Below, piece after piece: positions 1 through 7,322 of a DNA stretch of 13,067 nt (its first letter is position 1; each line of letters opens with the position of its first letter). The notes beneath the pieces are model-generated. The model worked only from the letters and a program-made list of their open reading frames with translations. It ran no database searches and had not been told where the DNA came from. A program made the position numbers and the translations under genes. The stretch is from MGBC114844 sp910585855 (GTDB lineage Bacteria; Bacillota; Clostridia; Lachnospirales; Lachnospiraceae): the NCBI GenBank assembly GCA_965646165.1, contig CBFFYP010000104.1, forward strand, positions 1 to 13,067. Reading direction: 5' to 3'.

Positions 1-119
1 TGCAAAAAACATTATTTTATGCTACAATCTATACATAGAGAAAACCGTTGGGAGCAATGGCTCTGAAGGCACTCTTTGTATTTTGAAAAGTTAAGATAAG
101 AGGTTTTTTACACCAATCG

Positions 120-376
120 TTGTGAATGTAAAATCTGAAACGTATAAAAAGCCAACTGCATGGCATGGGAAGTTTGAGTACCGGATGCAGTTACAGCAGA
201 GTATATCTTTGCTGTAAAGGGTGAATTACAGTTAAAAACCGTAAGCGTCAACCACCCTGTGATGTAACGCCACTTTAAGTAGGAATACTTATCGGGGATG
301 AAAGGTCGGAGACATGAGCCGTTACTACGACTGGGCAGTTACAAGCCCATTCCCTTTAGGGGATGGGTAGTTGACC
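120..376 (+). mobile_element. IS200/IS605-type right end with omega-RNA-like structure (no transposase visible)
   Basis: This non-coding stretch ends in a 9-bp hairpin with a TTTA loop (346-367, CCCATTCCC / GGGGATGGG), followed by TAGTTGAC. That is the usual look of the right end of IS200/IS605 elements and of the 3' end of a TnpB guide (omega) RNA. The segment GTCAACCACCC (247-257) can pair with GGGTAGTTGAC (365-375) with one mismatch. Smaller hairpins lie inside, such as AAGTA-GGAA-TACTT near 277-290. Short frames upstream do not give a recognisable TnpB C-terminus, so the transposase either lies before position 1 or has been lost. The family assignment rests on recall of the end structure, not on a search. 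The left boundary is uncertain. Sequence after about 376 would be the guide or flank. Confidence 0.42.
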
Positions 377-488
377 TTCTATAAATTCTCCTAGTTCTAT
401 TGTTGACACTATTTGTTACTTTTTTGCGTTTTTTCTCTAAATTCTAGCCAATTTCGGTTTGCATGGTTGTTGCAGGTAATGAGAGGAA

Positions 489-697
489 AAGTGTGGTTTC
501 TTGGCTTTTCCAGATATCTGGCAGGGATACACAGGCAAAATGGAAGGGAAGGTCTGCGCAGGGTCATCATTTCCCGTCGGCACTTAGACGCTGTACTTTA
601 GCGTCTTAGTGTCCGCTACGAGGAAATGCTAAGCGAAAGCGGACCCGAAGCAGGCCTTCCCTTTCATTTTGGCGTTCTTTCCGAGAAAACCAAACTT
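489..697. repeat. Large imperfect inverted repeat, copy A of a dispersed hairpin family
   Basis: The arms at 537-557 and 650-670 pair over 21 positions, with two differences that can form G-U pairs. An outer arm pair (489-499 / 687-697) matches 10 of 11. Inside are two more hairpins: CACTTAGACGCT / AGCGTCTTAGTG, and a GTCCGCT / AGCGGAC stem. The apical core 619-647 (starting CGAGGAAATGCTAAGC) matches the reverse complement of 11648-11676 at 24 of 29 positions. No credible reading frame runs through it, and a perfect 12-bp palindrome, CCAGATATCTGG, sits at 510-521. It could be a mobile hairpin (MITE-like) or a structured RNA. The strand of transcription is unknown. Confidence 0.6.
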
Positions 698-742
698 CTT
701 TTTATAGAAAATTTGATTAATAGGTCAAGCACATGGTAAGTA

Positions 743-783
743 TCAAAAAAAAGCAGCTTTGTTGTTTTCCTTTCAAAGCTGCT
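743..783 (-). terminator. Rho-independent terminator of the DUF1858 gene
   Basis: Read on the minus strand, a perfect 10-bp stem (AGCAGCTTTG / CAAAGCTGCT, 752-761 and 774-783) is followed at once by a run of eight T. It lies 12 nt past the stop codon of the minus-strand gene at 796-1002, so it is a clear intrinsic terminator for the mecA-side transcript. Confidence 0.93.
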
Positions 784-795
784 CCTGAATCTGTA

Positions 796-1002
796 TTAAT
801 TTTTTGTATTCAAATATTCATTTAATACATCTACTAACTGGTCTGCATCGATTCCATGCACCATAGCTGCCTCTTCCAAAGATTCTCCCTGTGCAGACGG
901 ACAGCCAATACAATGCATACCTGCATTCATTAAAACTGGTATTAAATTGGTATCAATTTGAATAATATCGGCAATAATCATGTCCTTTGTAATTTGTGTC
1001 AT
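796..1002 (-). CDS. DUF1858 domain protein (hybrid-cluster-associated redox disulfide family)
   Basis: A 68-aa soluble protein made almost entirely of one DUF1858 domain. The pattern visible is an N-terminal helix (TKDMIIADII), then a redox-type CxxC pair in GMHCIGCPSAQGESLEEAA (Cys31 and Cys34), then a C-terminal helix. The family is often found beside hybrid cluster proteins or fused to redox enzymes, and is thought to act through the disulfide or by binding metal, but the exact reaction is not known. The ATG at 1002 is preceded by AGGAGGG at 1011-1017 with 8-nt spacing, which settles the start. It lies 52 nt downstream of mecA on the same strand with no terminator between, so it may be co-transcribed with mecA. 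A strong terminator follows it. Confidence 0.9.
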   Translation of the reverse strand: MTQITKDMIIADIIQIDTNLIPVLMNAGMHCIGCPSAQGESLEEAAMVHGIDADQLVDVLNEYLNTKN

Positions 1003-1054
1003 TTGAAAAACCCTCCTGATTGTATCATTCTATAAAAATTGCTTTATCTGAATA

Positions 1055-1801
1055 TTATAATATGTCACCAAGAATTTGTAAAGCAGATACTTTAATAATA
1101 GGAAGATAATGTTCTAAAAAGAACGATTCTCTTTCCTTTGTAAATGGAATACGCAGCCCATATTCGGATATGGTATTGCAAATTCGGTTAAAATCATTGT
1201 TGTTGTGTTCGGAACGTTTTAATATCAGATAATAAGTTCCGTTTTTTTCATCTTTATATAAAGTATTTTCTCCAAAATAAAGTTCTTTTAGCAAATAGGC
1301 AATTCGTTCTACCAATTTAAAATCAGAAAATGAGAAAATACGGATATTGGCAGAGTTATCTTTTGCATTGTTTTTCGTTTGAGCAGTGACATCTTCTGCA
1401 ATTTCAGAGAGCCGTTGAAATCCGTCGGAATTGATTTCTTCTGCAGGAGGAAAAGAAGCATCCTCGAAGTCATAATCATTATATGGTTCAAAATCTTCCT
1501 CTTCTCCGTCATAGAAAGGAGAGAAGCGGGAAAAACGGGTATCTAACTCCTCTGGATCTTCCACTTTGGTAATAATAAGAACAATCGATTCTGAAGACAT
1601 AGGTATTGCTTCTATCATAAGCGGAAGGTTATCTGCCTCAAAACCAAATTCGTAGGATGCCTGCTGCATCATATCCCGAAATAAATCTTTTGCTTTTTCT
1701 GTTCCATAGGCGAGTTCACTGATTTTGATTTTCCTAGAGGCTAAATCATTTTTGTTCAATGTACAGCGAATTTGAGTATCACTGAGTTTTTCGATCTTCA
1801 T
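1055..1801 (-). CDS. mecA: Adaptor protein MecA
   Basis: MecA is the adaptor that delivers substrates to the ClpC AAA+ unfoldase for degradation by ClpCP; in Bacillus it controls ComK. The N-terminal substrate-binding domain is recognisable (MKIEKLSDTQIRCTLNKNDL, residues 1-20), followed by FGFEADNLPLMIEAIP and an acidic linker (about residues 97-125, EEEDFEPYNDYDFED). The C-terminal domain carries FSFSDFKLVERIA and ends in ALQILGDIL. Its length of 248 aa is normal. The frame is open to a GTG at 1810, but the ATG at 1801 has AGGGAG ending 8 nt upstream and matches the family N-terminus, so I prefer it. The promoter lies at 1846-1874. In Clostridia without classic competence its substrates are unknown. 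Confidence 0.93.
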   Translation of the reverse strand: MKIEKLSDTQIRCTLNKNDLASRKIKISELAYGTEKAKDLFRDMMQQASYEFGFEADNLPLMIEAIPMSSESIVLIITKVEDPEELDTRFSRFSPFYDGEEEDFEPYNDYDFEDASFPPAEEINSDGFQRLSEIAEDVTAQTKNNAKDNSANIRIFSFSDFKLVERIAYLLKELYFGENTLYKDEKNGTYYLILKRSEHNNNDFNRICNTISEYGLRIPFTKERESFFLEHYLPIIKVSALQILGDIL

Positions 1802-1845
1802 GTTCATCACTCCCTGCTTTGCGGCGTTGCCTTAGTTTTTGTCTT

Positions 1846-1874
1846 ATTATACTCTAAATTCTGATGCCCGTAAA
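1846..1874 (-). promoter_or_regulatory. Probable sigma-A promoter for mecA
   Basis: On the minus strand there is a perfect TATAAT (1846-1851), with TTTACG (4 of 6 to consensus) 17 bp upstream at 1869-1874. It lies about 45 bp before the mecA start and is back-to-back with the kinase promoter. Confidence 0.6.
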
Positions 1875-1904
1875 GACAAAATCACAATTTGTCGAAAAAA
1901 TATC

Positions 1905-1933
1905 TTGCATATTTTGGGAAAGTATGCTATTAT
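1905..1933 (+). promoter_or_regulatory. Probable sigma-A promoter for the kinase operon
   Basis: TTGCAT (1905-1910), a 17-bp spacer and TATTAT (1928-1933) match the vegetative consensus well and lie about 105 bp before the kinase ATG. The leader of about 95 nt contains the SD and mini-ORF described at 1995-2023. Confidence 0.6.
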
Positions 1934-1994
1934 CTTTTCAGTAAGTGAAATTCCTTAATTACAGATTCGTGTAGCTGCTGCACATTAATGTAAG

Positions 1995-2023
1995 AAAGGA
2001 GGTTATTACGGTTGATAAATTAA
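1995..2023 (+). promoter_or_regulatory. Strong SD with a three-codon mini-ORF in the kinase leader
   Basis: AAAGGAGG (1995-2002) is followed 9 nt later by TTG ATA AAT TAA (2012-2023), a three-codon frame. The kinase ATG lies 14 nt after this stop and has only a weak AAAGAG in front of it. The kinase frame itself is open through a GTT at 2011, at ideal distance from the SD, but GTT is not a normal start. Translation may therefore begin on the mini-ORF and re-initiate at 2038, or a base may be miscalled here. Confidence 0.35.
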
Positions 2024-2037
2024 AGAGTAATCGTTTT

Positions 2038-3423
2038 ATGCACGGCCAGCTTTTGTTCGGAAAGTATAGAATAGAAGAACAGATTGGCAGTGGCGGCTTT
2101 AGCCGGGTATACCGCTGCATTCATGTTACCATGGGTATTTCGGTAGCAGTCAAGCAGATGGAAATTTCAAATAGGACGCAGTGCGTTATTCAACATGAAT
2201 CAGAAATTCTGAAAATTCTAAAACATCCTGGTATTCCCACTTTATATGATATCCAGAAGGATGAAAAATATTATTATTTGATTGAAGAATTTTTTGAAGG
2301 AGAAGTTCTTTCTCGTTATATGCAAGAGAGGACACTCAGTTTAGAAGAAATTGGAAAAATTATGCTTTCTTTAATTGAAATTTTAGCTTATCTTCATGGA
2401 CTTTCTGTACCTGTGCTGTATTTAGATTTGCAGCCCGATAATATTTTAATACAGGAAGGAAAAGCTGTATTGGTGGATTTTGGAAATGCAGTAAAAAAGG
2501 GCGAACAGCATACACAGAATTATTTTCATGGAACGCTTGGATATGCTGCACCAGAACAGTATTACGGAGAAGCAGAAGCACGAAGTGATATTTATGCAGT
2601 AGGAGCAATTCTGTATTTTCTGCTTTATCGAAGGACACCGGGAAGTACAGAATTTTCTGAGAGAGAAGAGATTCCATTTTCTGTCAGGGAGTGGATGCAG
2701 ATTGCTATGAAACATCAAAAAGAAGAACGTTATCAGACGATGGAAGAGCTGAAACAGGCAGCGGAGCAGTTATTTCAAAAACAGACAAGCAGCAGGAATA
2801 CATCACTTACAATTACATTTGCCGGATCAATTCAAAGAATCGGTACAACTCATATTAGCTTAGCATTTGCAGAGTATCTTGGAAGACAGGGGCTTCAGGT
2901 TTTATATCAGGAAGACAATACTTCTGGAGCAATTCAGAAGGTATCAGATGCCTATCAGTTCAAAGCTTATTGCGGGATAGTTCAGTTTCCGCATTTTCAA
3001 GCATTTCCCTATTACAATCATATGGTACAGGAACCAGAAGTTTTTTATGATGTAAAAATCAGAGATTTTGGTGTACTGACAGAAAAAAAGAAAGAACAAT
3101 ATGAGAAAGGCGATATCTGTTTTTTGGTTTTGGGTGTAAAGCCATGGGAGCAGCAAAAGACAGAACAGATGGAAGAAGTAGAAGAACAGATAAAACTGTA
3201 TAATTTTTCCGATTCAGAGGAATATCGAAAGATTCCAAAGAAAGACGGAGAAAAAAACTGCTTTCGTGTACCGATATTTTTGAATTATCAAAAATTAGAT
3301 GAAGCAGCAGAGCGTTTTTTTTCACAGCTTTATTTTAAAGTTTTTGGGGAGAAACGGCAAAAAGGAAGGTGGTACTTTTGGGAAAGGTGGACTGGAGTAC
3401 ACAAAAGACTAAAGAAACCATAG
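2038..3423 (+). CDS. Serine/threonine protein kinase fused to a degenerate TadZ-like domain
   Basis: Residues 8-250 form a Hanks-type kinase domain. It has the glycine loop GSGGFSRVY (17-25), VAVK lysine 39, alphaC glutamate 56, the catalytic loop YLDLQPDN (Asp130, Asn135; the usual HRD His-Arg are Tyr-Leu), DFG at 147-149 and GYAAPEQ at 168-174. The catalytic residues are kept, so it is probably active. No transmembrane or PASTA segment is visible, so it should be cytoplasmic. Residues 258-461 resemble the protein encoded next: GTTHISLAFAEYL aligns with GATHLAISLASYI, then NTSGAIQK with NTSQAFAK, and IRDFG with IMDFG. The Walker A lysine is missing. The gene overlaps the next one by 46 nt, so the two are translationally coupled. 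Its likely role is regulation of the Tad-like assembly encoded downstream, or of what remains of it. ATG 2038 is the first usable start. Confidence 0.88.
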   Translation: MHGQLLFGKYRIEEQIGSGGFSRVYRCIHVTMGISVAVKQMEISNRTQCVIQHESEILKILKHPGIPTLYDIQKDEKYYYLIEEFFEGEVLSRYMQERTLSLEEIGKIMLSLIEILAYLHGLSVPVLYLDLQPDNILIQEGKAVLVDFGNAVKKGEQHTQNYFHGTLGYAAPEQYYGEAEARSDIYAVGAILYFLLYRRTPGSTEFSEREEIPFSVREWMQIAMKHQKEERYQTMEELKQAAEQLFQKQTSSRNTSLTITFAGSIQRIGTTHISLAFAEYLGRQGLQVLYQEDNTSGAIQKVSDAYQFKAYCGIVQFPHFQAFPYYNHMVQEPEVFYDVKIRDFGVLTEKKKEQYEKGDICFLVLGVKPWEQQKTEQMEEVEEQIKLYNFSDSEEYRKIPKKDGEKNCFRVPIFLNYQKLDEAAERFFSQLYFKVFGEKRQKGRWYFWERWTGVHKRLKKP

Positions 3424-3995
3424 GAATTTGGGGAACAGAATCTGGATGTGGTGCAACACATTTAGCGATTTCGCTTGCTTCTTATATCACTGGACGGGAG
3501 CGAATGTCTACCACACTGGCAGAGTGTAATACCAGTCAGGCATTTGCGAAATTAGAACAGGTGTATGAGGCACTGCCAAAAGCAAGTGAAAGACAAGAAT
3601 TTTTTATTCATGGAATTCGTTATAAAAAACAGGTTCTTCTAGAAGAGGTACGGCGAATACAGGCTGCTGGGCAGGAATGTCTGATTATGGATTTTGGAAA
3701 GGCTTCTAATCAGCTTTGGGAATGTTTTTTAAGCTGTAAGACTTGTATTGTAGTACTTTCGCTTCGAGAGTGGAAATTGCCGTCTTTTGAATTATTTATG
3801 GAAGAAACAAAAGGACATAAAGAGCGGAAAAACTGGTGTTTTGTCGTTCGGGACGGATTTCGGGAGGATTTGCGGGAGATGGAGAAGCGTTATCAGATTC
3901 ATTTAAAGCAGATGCCTTATGAGGCAGATCCTTTTCAGATTCGAAGGGAAAATATGAAATTTTATGAAACATTGCTGCGAATAGGAAGAAGGTGA
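3378..3995 (+). CDS. TadZ/CpaE-like P-loop family protein with degenerate Walker A
   Basis: This is a 205-aa MinD/ParA-superfamily-like protein. The N-terminal strand and loop read IGIWGTESGCGATHLAISLA (residues 15-34). The loop position is like a deviant Walker A, but Ala-Thr-His replaces the Lys-Ser/Thr, so ATP hydrolysis is doubtful. A LIMDFG strand and a CIVVLSLREW strand follow the usual Rossmann order. Proteins of this kind in Tad loci (TadZ/CpaE) position the secretion apparatus at the membrane or pole. The frame is open from GTG 3369, but that codon overlaps the ribosome site. TTG 3378, 8 nt after GGAAGG (3364-3369), is the better start. It overlaps the kinase gene and is followed after 4 nt by the CpaB-like gene. 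The family call comes from the fold pattern and neighbours and is less certain than the fold itself. Confidence 0.7.
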   Translation: MGKVDWSTQKTKETIGIWGTESGCGATHLAISLASYITGRERMSTTLAECNTSQAFAKLEQVYEALPKASERQEFFIHGIRYKKQVLLEEVRRIQAAGQECLIMDFGKASNQLWECFLSCKTCIVVLSLREWKLPSFELFMEETKGHKERKNWCFVVRDGFREDLREMEKRYQIHLKQMPYEADPFQIRRENMKFYETLLRIGRR

Positions 3996-3999
3996 ATGA

Positions 4000-4836
4000 T
4001 TGGCAGGGATTCGACAGAGGAAAAAGAATTTGATTCTGGCTGGACTTGCCGGAGCATTGTTGACTGGATTGCCGCTTTTTGGAACTACGGTATTTTTTAC
4101 TATGGAGAATTTAGCTGTTCGCCAGCAGGTAGAAGAGTATCGCAGGAAAGAAGAAGGAACAGAACAGGGAGTACTTTATATTTTAAGTACAGATAAAGAA
4201 CGAGGGGATATTCTAGAACAACAGGATATTACAGCGGTAGAAATCAATGGGGAATTATCTGGAATACAGGTGACGGCGTTAGAGCATTTAGTAGGCAGGC
4301 AGTTAAGAACTTTTGCAGAAGCGGGGACAATGATATCAGAAGGTATTCTTGCAGAGGAAATTTTGCCGACAGAAGATCAGAGAAGGCTGGAATTAAATTA
4401 TATCAGGATTCCAGAACTGTTGAATCAGGGGGAATTAATTGATATACGTGTACATTTTGAAAATGGGGAAGATTATATTGTTGCCGGAAAAAAGAAGGTA
4501 CTGACTTTGCAGCGGGAGGATGAATATAGGGCAGCCGGTTTAATTGAGATTCAAGTATCGGAGGAGGAAATACTAAAGCTTGCCAGTGTAAAAGCTGATT
4601 ATGACTGTTATGAAAATACTTTGGTTTATGCTGTAATCTATGCGGATGATGGGCAGGCGCAGGCAAAAGATACTTATCCGGTTAATATGGGTGTCTATGA
4701 GATTAGTTGTTGGGATCCGAATGTGGTAAAGCAGGTGCTTACGGCGGAAAATCAGCAGAAGCGGCAAATTTTGGAGGAAAATTTGGTACGGTTTTATTAT
4801 GGGGAAGAAGAAACTGGTGCAAATTTATTGGACTAG
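4000..4836 (+). CDS. SAF-domain protein, CpaB/RcpC-like (Tad pilus assembly)
   Basis: A 278-aa protein with one N-terminal membrane anchor (about residues 10-34, LILAGLAGALLTGLPLFGTT) after a basic start, then an extracytoplasmic part. Residues 52-118 look like a SAF domain: LYILSTDKERGDILEQQDIT, then LEHLVGRQLRTFAEAGTMIS. This is followed by an RcpC/CpaB-like beta-rich domain (IRIPELLNQGELIDIRVHFE onwards). CpaB proteins are periplasmic or extracellular partners of the Tad secretion channel; in Gram-positives their role is unclear. The start is TTG 4000, 4 nt after the stop of the previous gene, with GAAGAAGG at 3985-3992. A frame from ATG 3996 is a shadow. It is the last gene of the operon, and no ATPase, TadB/C or pilin gene follows. 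Confidence 0.75.
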   Translation: MAGIRQRKKNLILAGLAGALLTGLPLFGTTVFFTMENLAVRQQVEEYRRKEEGTEQGVLYILSTDKERGDILEQQDITAVEINGELSGIQVTALEHLVGRQLRTFAEAGTMISEGILAEEILPTEDQRRLELNYIRIPELLNQGELIDIRVHFENGEDYIVAGKKKVLTLQREDEYRAAGLIEIQVSEEEILKLASVKADYDCYENTLVYAVIYADDGQAQAKDTYPVNMGVYEISCWDPNVVKQVLTAENQQKRQILEENLVRFYYGEEETGANLLD

Positions 4837-5320
4837 GGGGACACTAGAATCCAAAGGAAGTTTGCTGCTGAGAGTGTTTTTTTGGGATAGGTGGAGAATA
4901 GATATAGGGAGGTGATCTGAGGGAAGAGTAATTAATATGGGGTTTGGTTTAGGGGGATTCTAGGTCGTATGATTTGGAAATAAAATATTATCACGTAAAT
5001 GATGTGGCTCTTCGTGATGCTGCTGTTGGCAGTTCCCCTCTATAAAACAGTAGTTTTTTGTGGAAAAAATCAACAGCCAGAGATTTTTTGCAGAAATAAT
5101 ATAGCGATAGATAAGATTAAGTAAGATAAAAAAGAAGAGTGCTGTATGAATGGTAGCATACGAAAGAGTATACAGATAAAAATAAAAGAAAAGGAGGAAA
5201 AACAGAAACAAGATTTTTATTCGATATATTTTAATGATTGAGAAAAACGATTTGATAAGATGATAACAAAATAAGATAATTGGATTTGACAGAGAAGCTG
5301 TATAAAATGGCTTCTCTGTC
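4837..5320. other. Gene-poor region between the kinase operon and GH18, probably decayed
   Basis: No convincing long gene is visible here. AGGGAGGTGATCT (4906-4918) is a near-perfect SD complementary to the 16S tail, but no usable frame follows. The frame after it stops within a few codons, and the first ATG downstream opens only an eight-codon frame. A T run at 4875-4883 lacks a clear stem. A perfect 11-bp hairpin (GACAGAGAAGC / GCTTCTCTGTC, 5288-5298 and 5310-5320) lies just upstream of the GH18 promoter, without a T run. A 142-codon minus-strand frame across the region has no ribosome site and looks like the antisense of A-rich DNA. The region may be the scar of lost Tad genes. Confidence 0.5.
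4999..5124 (+). CDS. Possible 41-aa small membrane peptide or gene remnant
   Basis: The frame starts ATG ATG directly after an in-frame TAA and encodes a hydrophobic N-terminus (MMWLFVMLLLAVPLYKTVVF) followed by a short polar tail with two cysteines. It resembles the start of a signal-anchor protein, but there is no Shine-Dalgarno sequence. It could be a leftover of a lost gene in the truncated Tad-like locus, or chance. I do not recognise a family. Confidence 0.22.
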   Translation: MMWLFVMLLLAVPLYKTVVFCGKNQQPEIFCRNNIAIDKIK

Positions 5321-5349
5321 TTGCGGTATGGAGGGGATTGTGTTATATT
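5321..5349 (+). promoter_or_regulatory. Probable sigma-A promoter for the GH18 gene
   Basis: TTGCGG (5321-5326), exactly 17 bp, then TATATT (5344-5349). The start codon is 52 nt downstream of the -10. The hairpin at 5288-5320 abuts the -35 box. Confidence 0.5.
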
Positions 5350-5401
5350 AATACGGGAAATAATAGAGAATATGTATTTTTTAGGCACATAGGAGGGTAA
5401 T

Positions 5402-7153
5402 ATGAAAAAGAAACTGGTTCAATTAGTGGTGACTTTTTTTCTTATCTTGATTGCAGCAGCGGCATGGATAGGGGTAAAGGTTGTGGAGCGGTATACGCCG
5501 ACCAAGGAAATGGCGGATTTGTATGAGTATTATGGGATAGAAAAAGAGGATATTGTGATTTTAATGCAGGGAGAGCCAATCGAGGAGCAGGCAGTTTTGC
5601 AGGACGGGCGGTATTATGTGCCGCTTTCTTTGATTCAGGAGAGAATTAGCAGCCGGTTTTACTGGGATGAGTCGGTTGGGCAGATGGTATTGGCAACACC
5701 GTTGGATCTTTATAAGGTTTCGATAGGGGAAACGGCTTATTCGGTTAATGGAGAAACGGTAGAAAATGGATTTGCGGTTATTTTAAAACAGGAAGAAAAG
5801 ATCTATTTGGCGTTGGATTTTGCACAGGAATATGCGGATTTTTATTATGAAGTCTATCAGAATCCGAGTAGGGTATTGATTTATTATAAGTGGGAAGATA
5901 CCCAATATGTAACTGTAACGAAAGATACGCAGGTGCGGATTCGTGGAGGAATTAAAAGTGAAATTTTAAAGGAAGTGGAGAAAGGAGAAAAACTTTTCTT
6001 TAAAGAAGAGATGGAAGAGTGGAGCAGTGTAGAAACATTAGATGGGCTTCAGGGTTATATTAAAAAGGATTGTGTCAGTGAGATAGTATCGGAGCGTTTA
6101 GAGAACCACAGGGGTTATCAAGAGCCGGAGTATCAATCAATTTCTAGGGATTATAAGATTAATTTGGCTTTTCATCAGATTGGAGGAAGCTGTGACGGCG
6201 GTACAATTACAGCAGCAATGAATGGTGTGTCTGGAGTAAATGTGGTAGCACCGACTTGGTTTTTTCTCTCTGCAGATGATGGAACACTGGTTTCCCGTGC
6301 TTCAAAGGATTATGTCAATGCTGCCCATAACCTTGGATTGGAGGTCTGGGGGTTGGTGGAAAATATGACATATGAAGCGAGTACCTATCGGGCTGTTTCT
6401 AATATGGAAAGTCGGGAATATTTGGTTCGGCAGTTAGTGGACTATGCATTGGAATATCATTTGGACGGAATTAATGTTGATTTTGAGGCACTGAGTTTTG
6501 ATGCAGCAGAAGGGTTTATGCAGTTTATACGGGAATTGTCAATCGCCTGCCGAAAGAATCAAATTGTGCTTTCGATTGATAATTATGTTCCGACTGCTTC
6601 TAGTGTACATTATAATAGAAAAGAACAGGGGATTGTGGCAGATTATATTATTATTATGGGATATGATGAACATTATGCTGGAATGGCGGAATATGGTTCA
6701 ACGGCTTCAATTGGATTTGTTGAGGACGGAATTGTAAATACATTAAAAGAAGTACCTGCAAATAAAGTAATCAATGCTATTCCTTTTTATACACGGGTAT
6801 TTAAGCAGATGCCGGTTAGCTTGGCTACAGAAAGCGATCCCGGTGTATTGGTAGAGGATACTTCTTCTGAATTCGGGCGTTATTTGTTGAGCAGTCAGGC
6901 AGTATCAATGTCTACATCAAAACAGCTTTTAGCAAATCATGGAATTACGCCTATTTGGGATGAAGAGCTTGGACAGTATTATGGAGAGTATATGTCAGAT
7001 GGATGCAGGTATATGGTTTGGGTAGAAGAGGAAACTTCAATTGGGAGAAAAATGAAATTGATTCAGGAGTATGGATTGGCGGGTGTGGCAGAGTGGAGTT
7101 TGAATTTGGCGGAAAGTGGAATTTGGTCAGTGATACAGCCTTATTTGCAGTAA
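5402..7153 (+). CDS. Membrane-anchored GH18 protein with copper-amine-oxidase-like and SH3 domains
   Basis: A 583-aa protein. Residues 5-27 form an N-terminal signal anchor (LVQLVVTFFLILIAAAAWIG). Residues about 50-165 resemble a copper amine oxidase N-like stalk (DGRYYVPLSLI, AYSVNGE). Residues 169-228 look like a bacterial SH3 domain (VTKDTQVRIRGG through LQGYIKKDCV). Residues about 245-583 are a glycoside hydrolase 18 barrel with DGINVDFE at 355-362: Asp360 and the catalytic acid Glu362 are present, and Asn358 replaces the first Asp of DxDxE, as in YaaH-type spore enzymes. It probably acts outside the cell on peptidoglycan or another N-acetylglucosamine polymer, and a spore or sporulation role is possible. 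AGGAGGG at 5391-5397 fixes the start. It has its own promoter and terminator, so it is monocistronic. Confidence 0.88.
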   Translation: MKKKLVQLVVTFFLILIAAAAWIGVKVVERYTPTKEMADLYEYYGIEKEDIVILMQGEPIEEQAVLQDGRYYVPLSLIQERISSRFYWDESVGQMVLATPLDLYKVSIGETAYSVNGETVENGFAVILKQEEKIYLALDFAQEYADFYYEVYQNPSRVLIYYKWEDTQYVTVTKDTQVRIRGGIKSEILKEVEKGEKLFFKEEMEEWSSVETLDGLQGYIKKDCVSEIVSERLENHRGYQEPEYQSISRDYKINLAFHQIGGSCDGGTITAAMNGVSGVNVVAPTWFFLSADDGTLVSRASKDYVNAAHNLGLEVWGLVENMTYEASTYRAVSNMESREYLVRQLVDYALEYHLDGINVDFEALSFDAAEGFMQFIRELSIACRKNQIVLSIDNYVPTASSVHYNRKEQGIVADYIIIMGYDEHYAGMAEYGSTASIGFVEDGIVNTLKEVPANKVINAIPFYTRVFKQMPVSLATESDPGVLVEDTSSEFGRYLLSSQAVSMSTSKQLLANHGITPIWDEELGQYYGEYMSDGCRYMVWVEEETSIGRKMKLIQEYGLAGVAEWSLNLAESGIWSVIQPYLQ

Positions 7154-7199
7154 AAAAGCAATGAGGTGATAAGGTTATCTTAATAGTGATTACATATTT

Positions 7200-7236
7200 A
7201 TTACGCAGTAAGAATTTTTTCTTGCTGCGTAATTTT
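7200..7236 (+). terminator. Intrinsic terminator after the GH18 gene
   Basis: A 15-bp stem (7200-7214 with 7219-7233, one G-T pair) has a TTTT loop and a short following T run. It lies 47 nt after the stop codon. The T run is short, but the stem is long. Confidence 0.75.
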
Positions 7237-7292
7237 ATGCACATATGATGCAAAGGAAATATGCCACTAAAGTGGTGCATCAACGGTGCGGT

Positions 7293-7322
7293 GAGTAGGG
7301 AAAGTATTCCCTACTCTATTTT
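7293..7322 (+). terminator. Second hairpin, possible terminator
   Basis: A perfect 10-bp stem GAGTAGGGAA / TTCCCTACTC (7293-7302 and 7307-7316) has an AGTA loop and is followed by TATTTT. It may back up the terminator at 7200 or insulate the regulator gene downstream. The T run is weak. Confidence 0.4.

Noticed and set aside
403..408. TTGACA, a perfect -35 box
   Set aside because: No -10 box lies at 16-18 bp, so it is not called a promoter.
413..601. 62-codon plus-strand frame
   Set aside because: It runs through the left arm and internal hairpin of the large inverted repeat, has no ribosome site and has no protein-like pattern.
3996..4196. ATG-started frame at the beginning of the CpaB-like gene
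   Set aside because: It is in another frame and ends early. The TTG at 4000 opens the real SAF-domain protein.
4960..5388. 142-codon minus-strand frame rich in Ile, Phe, Leu and Tyr
   Set aside because: No Shine-Dalgarno sequence. The composition is what antisense of A-rich DNA gives, and it covers the GH18 promoter and a hairpin.
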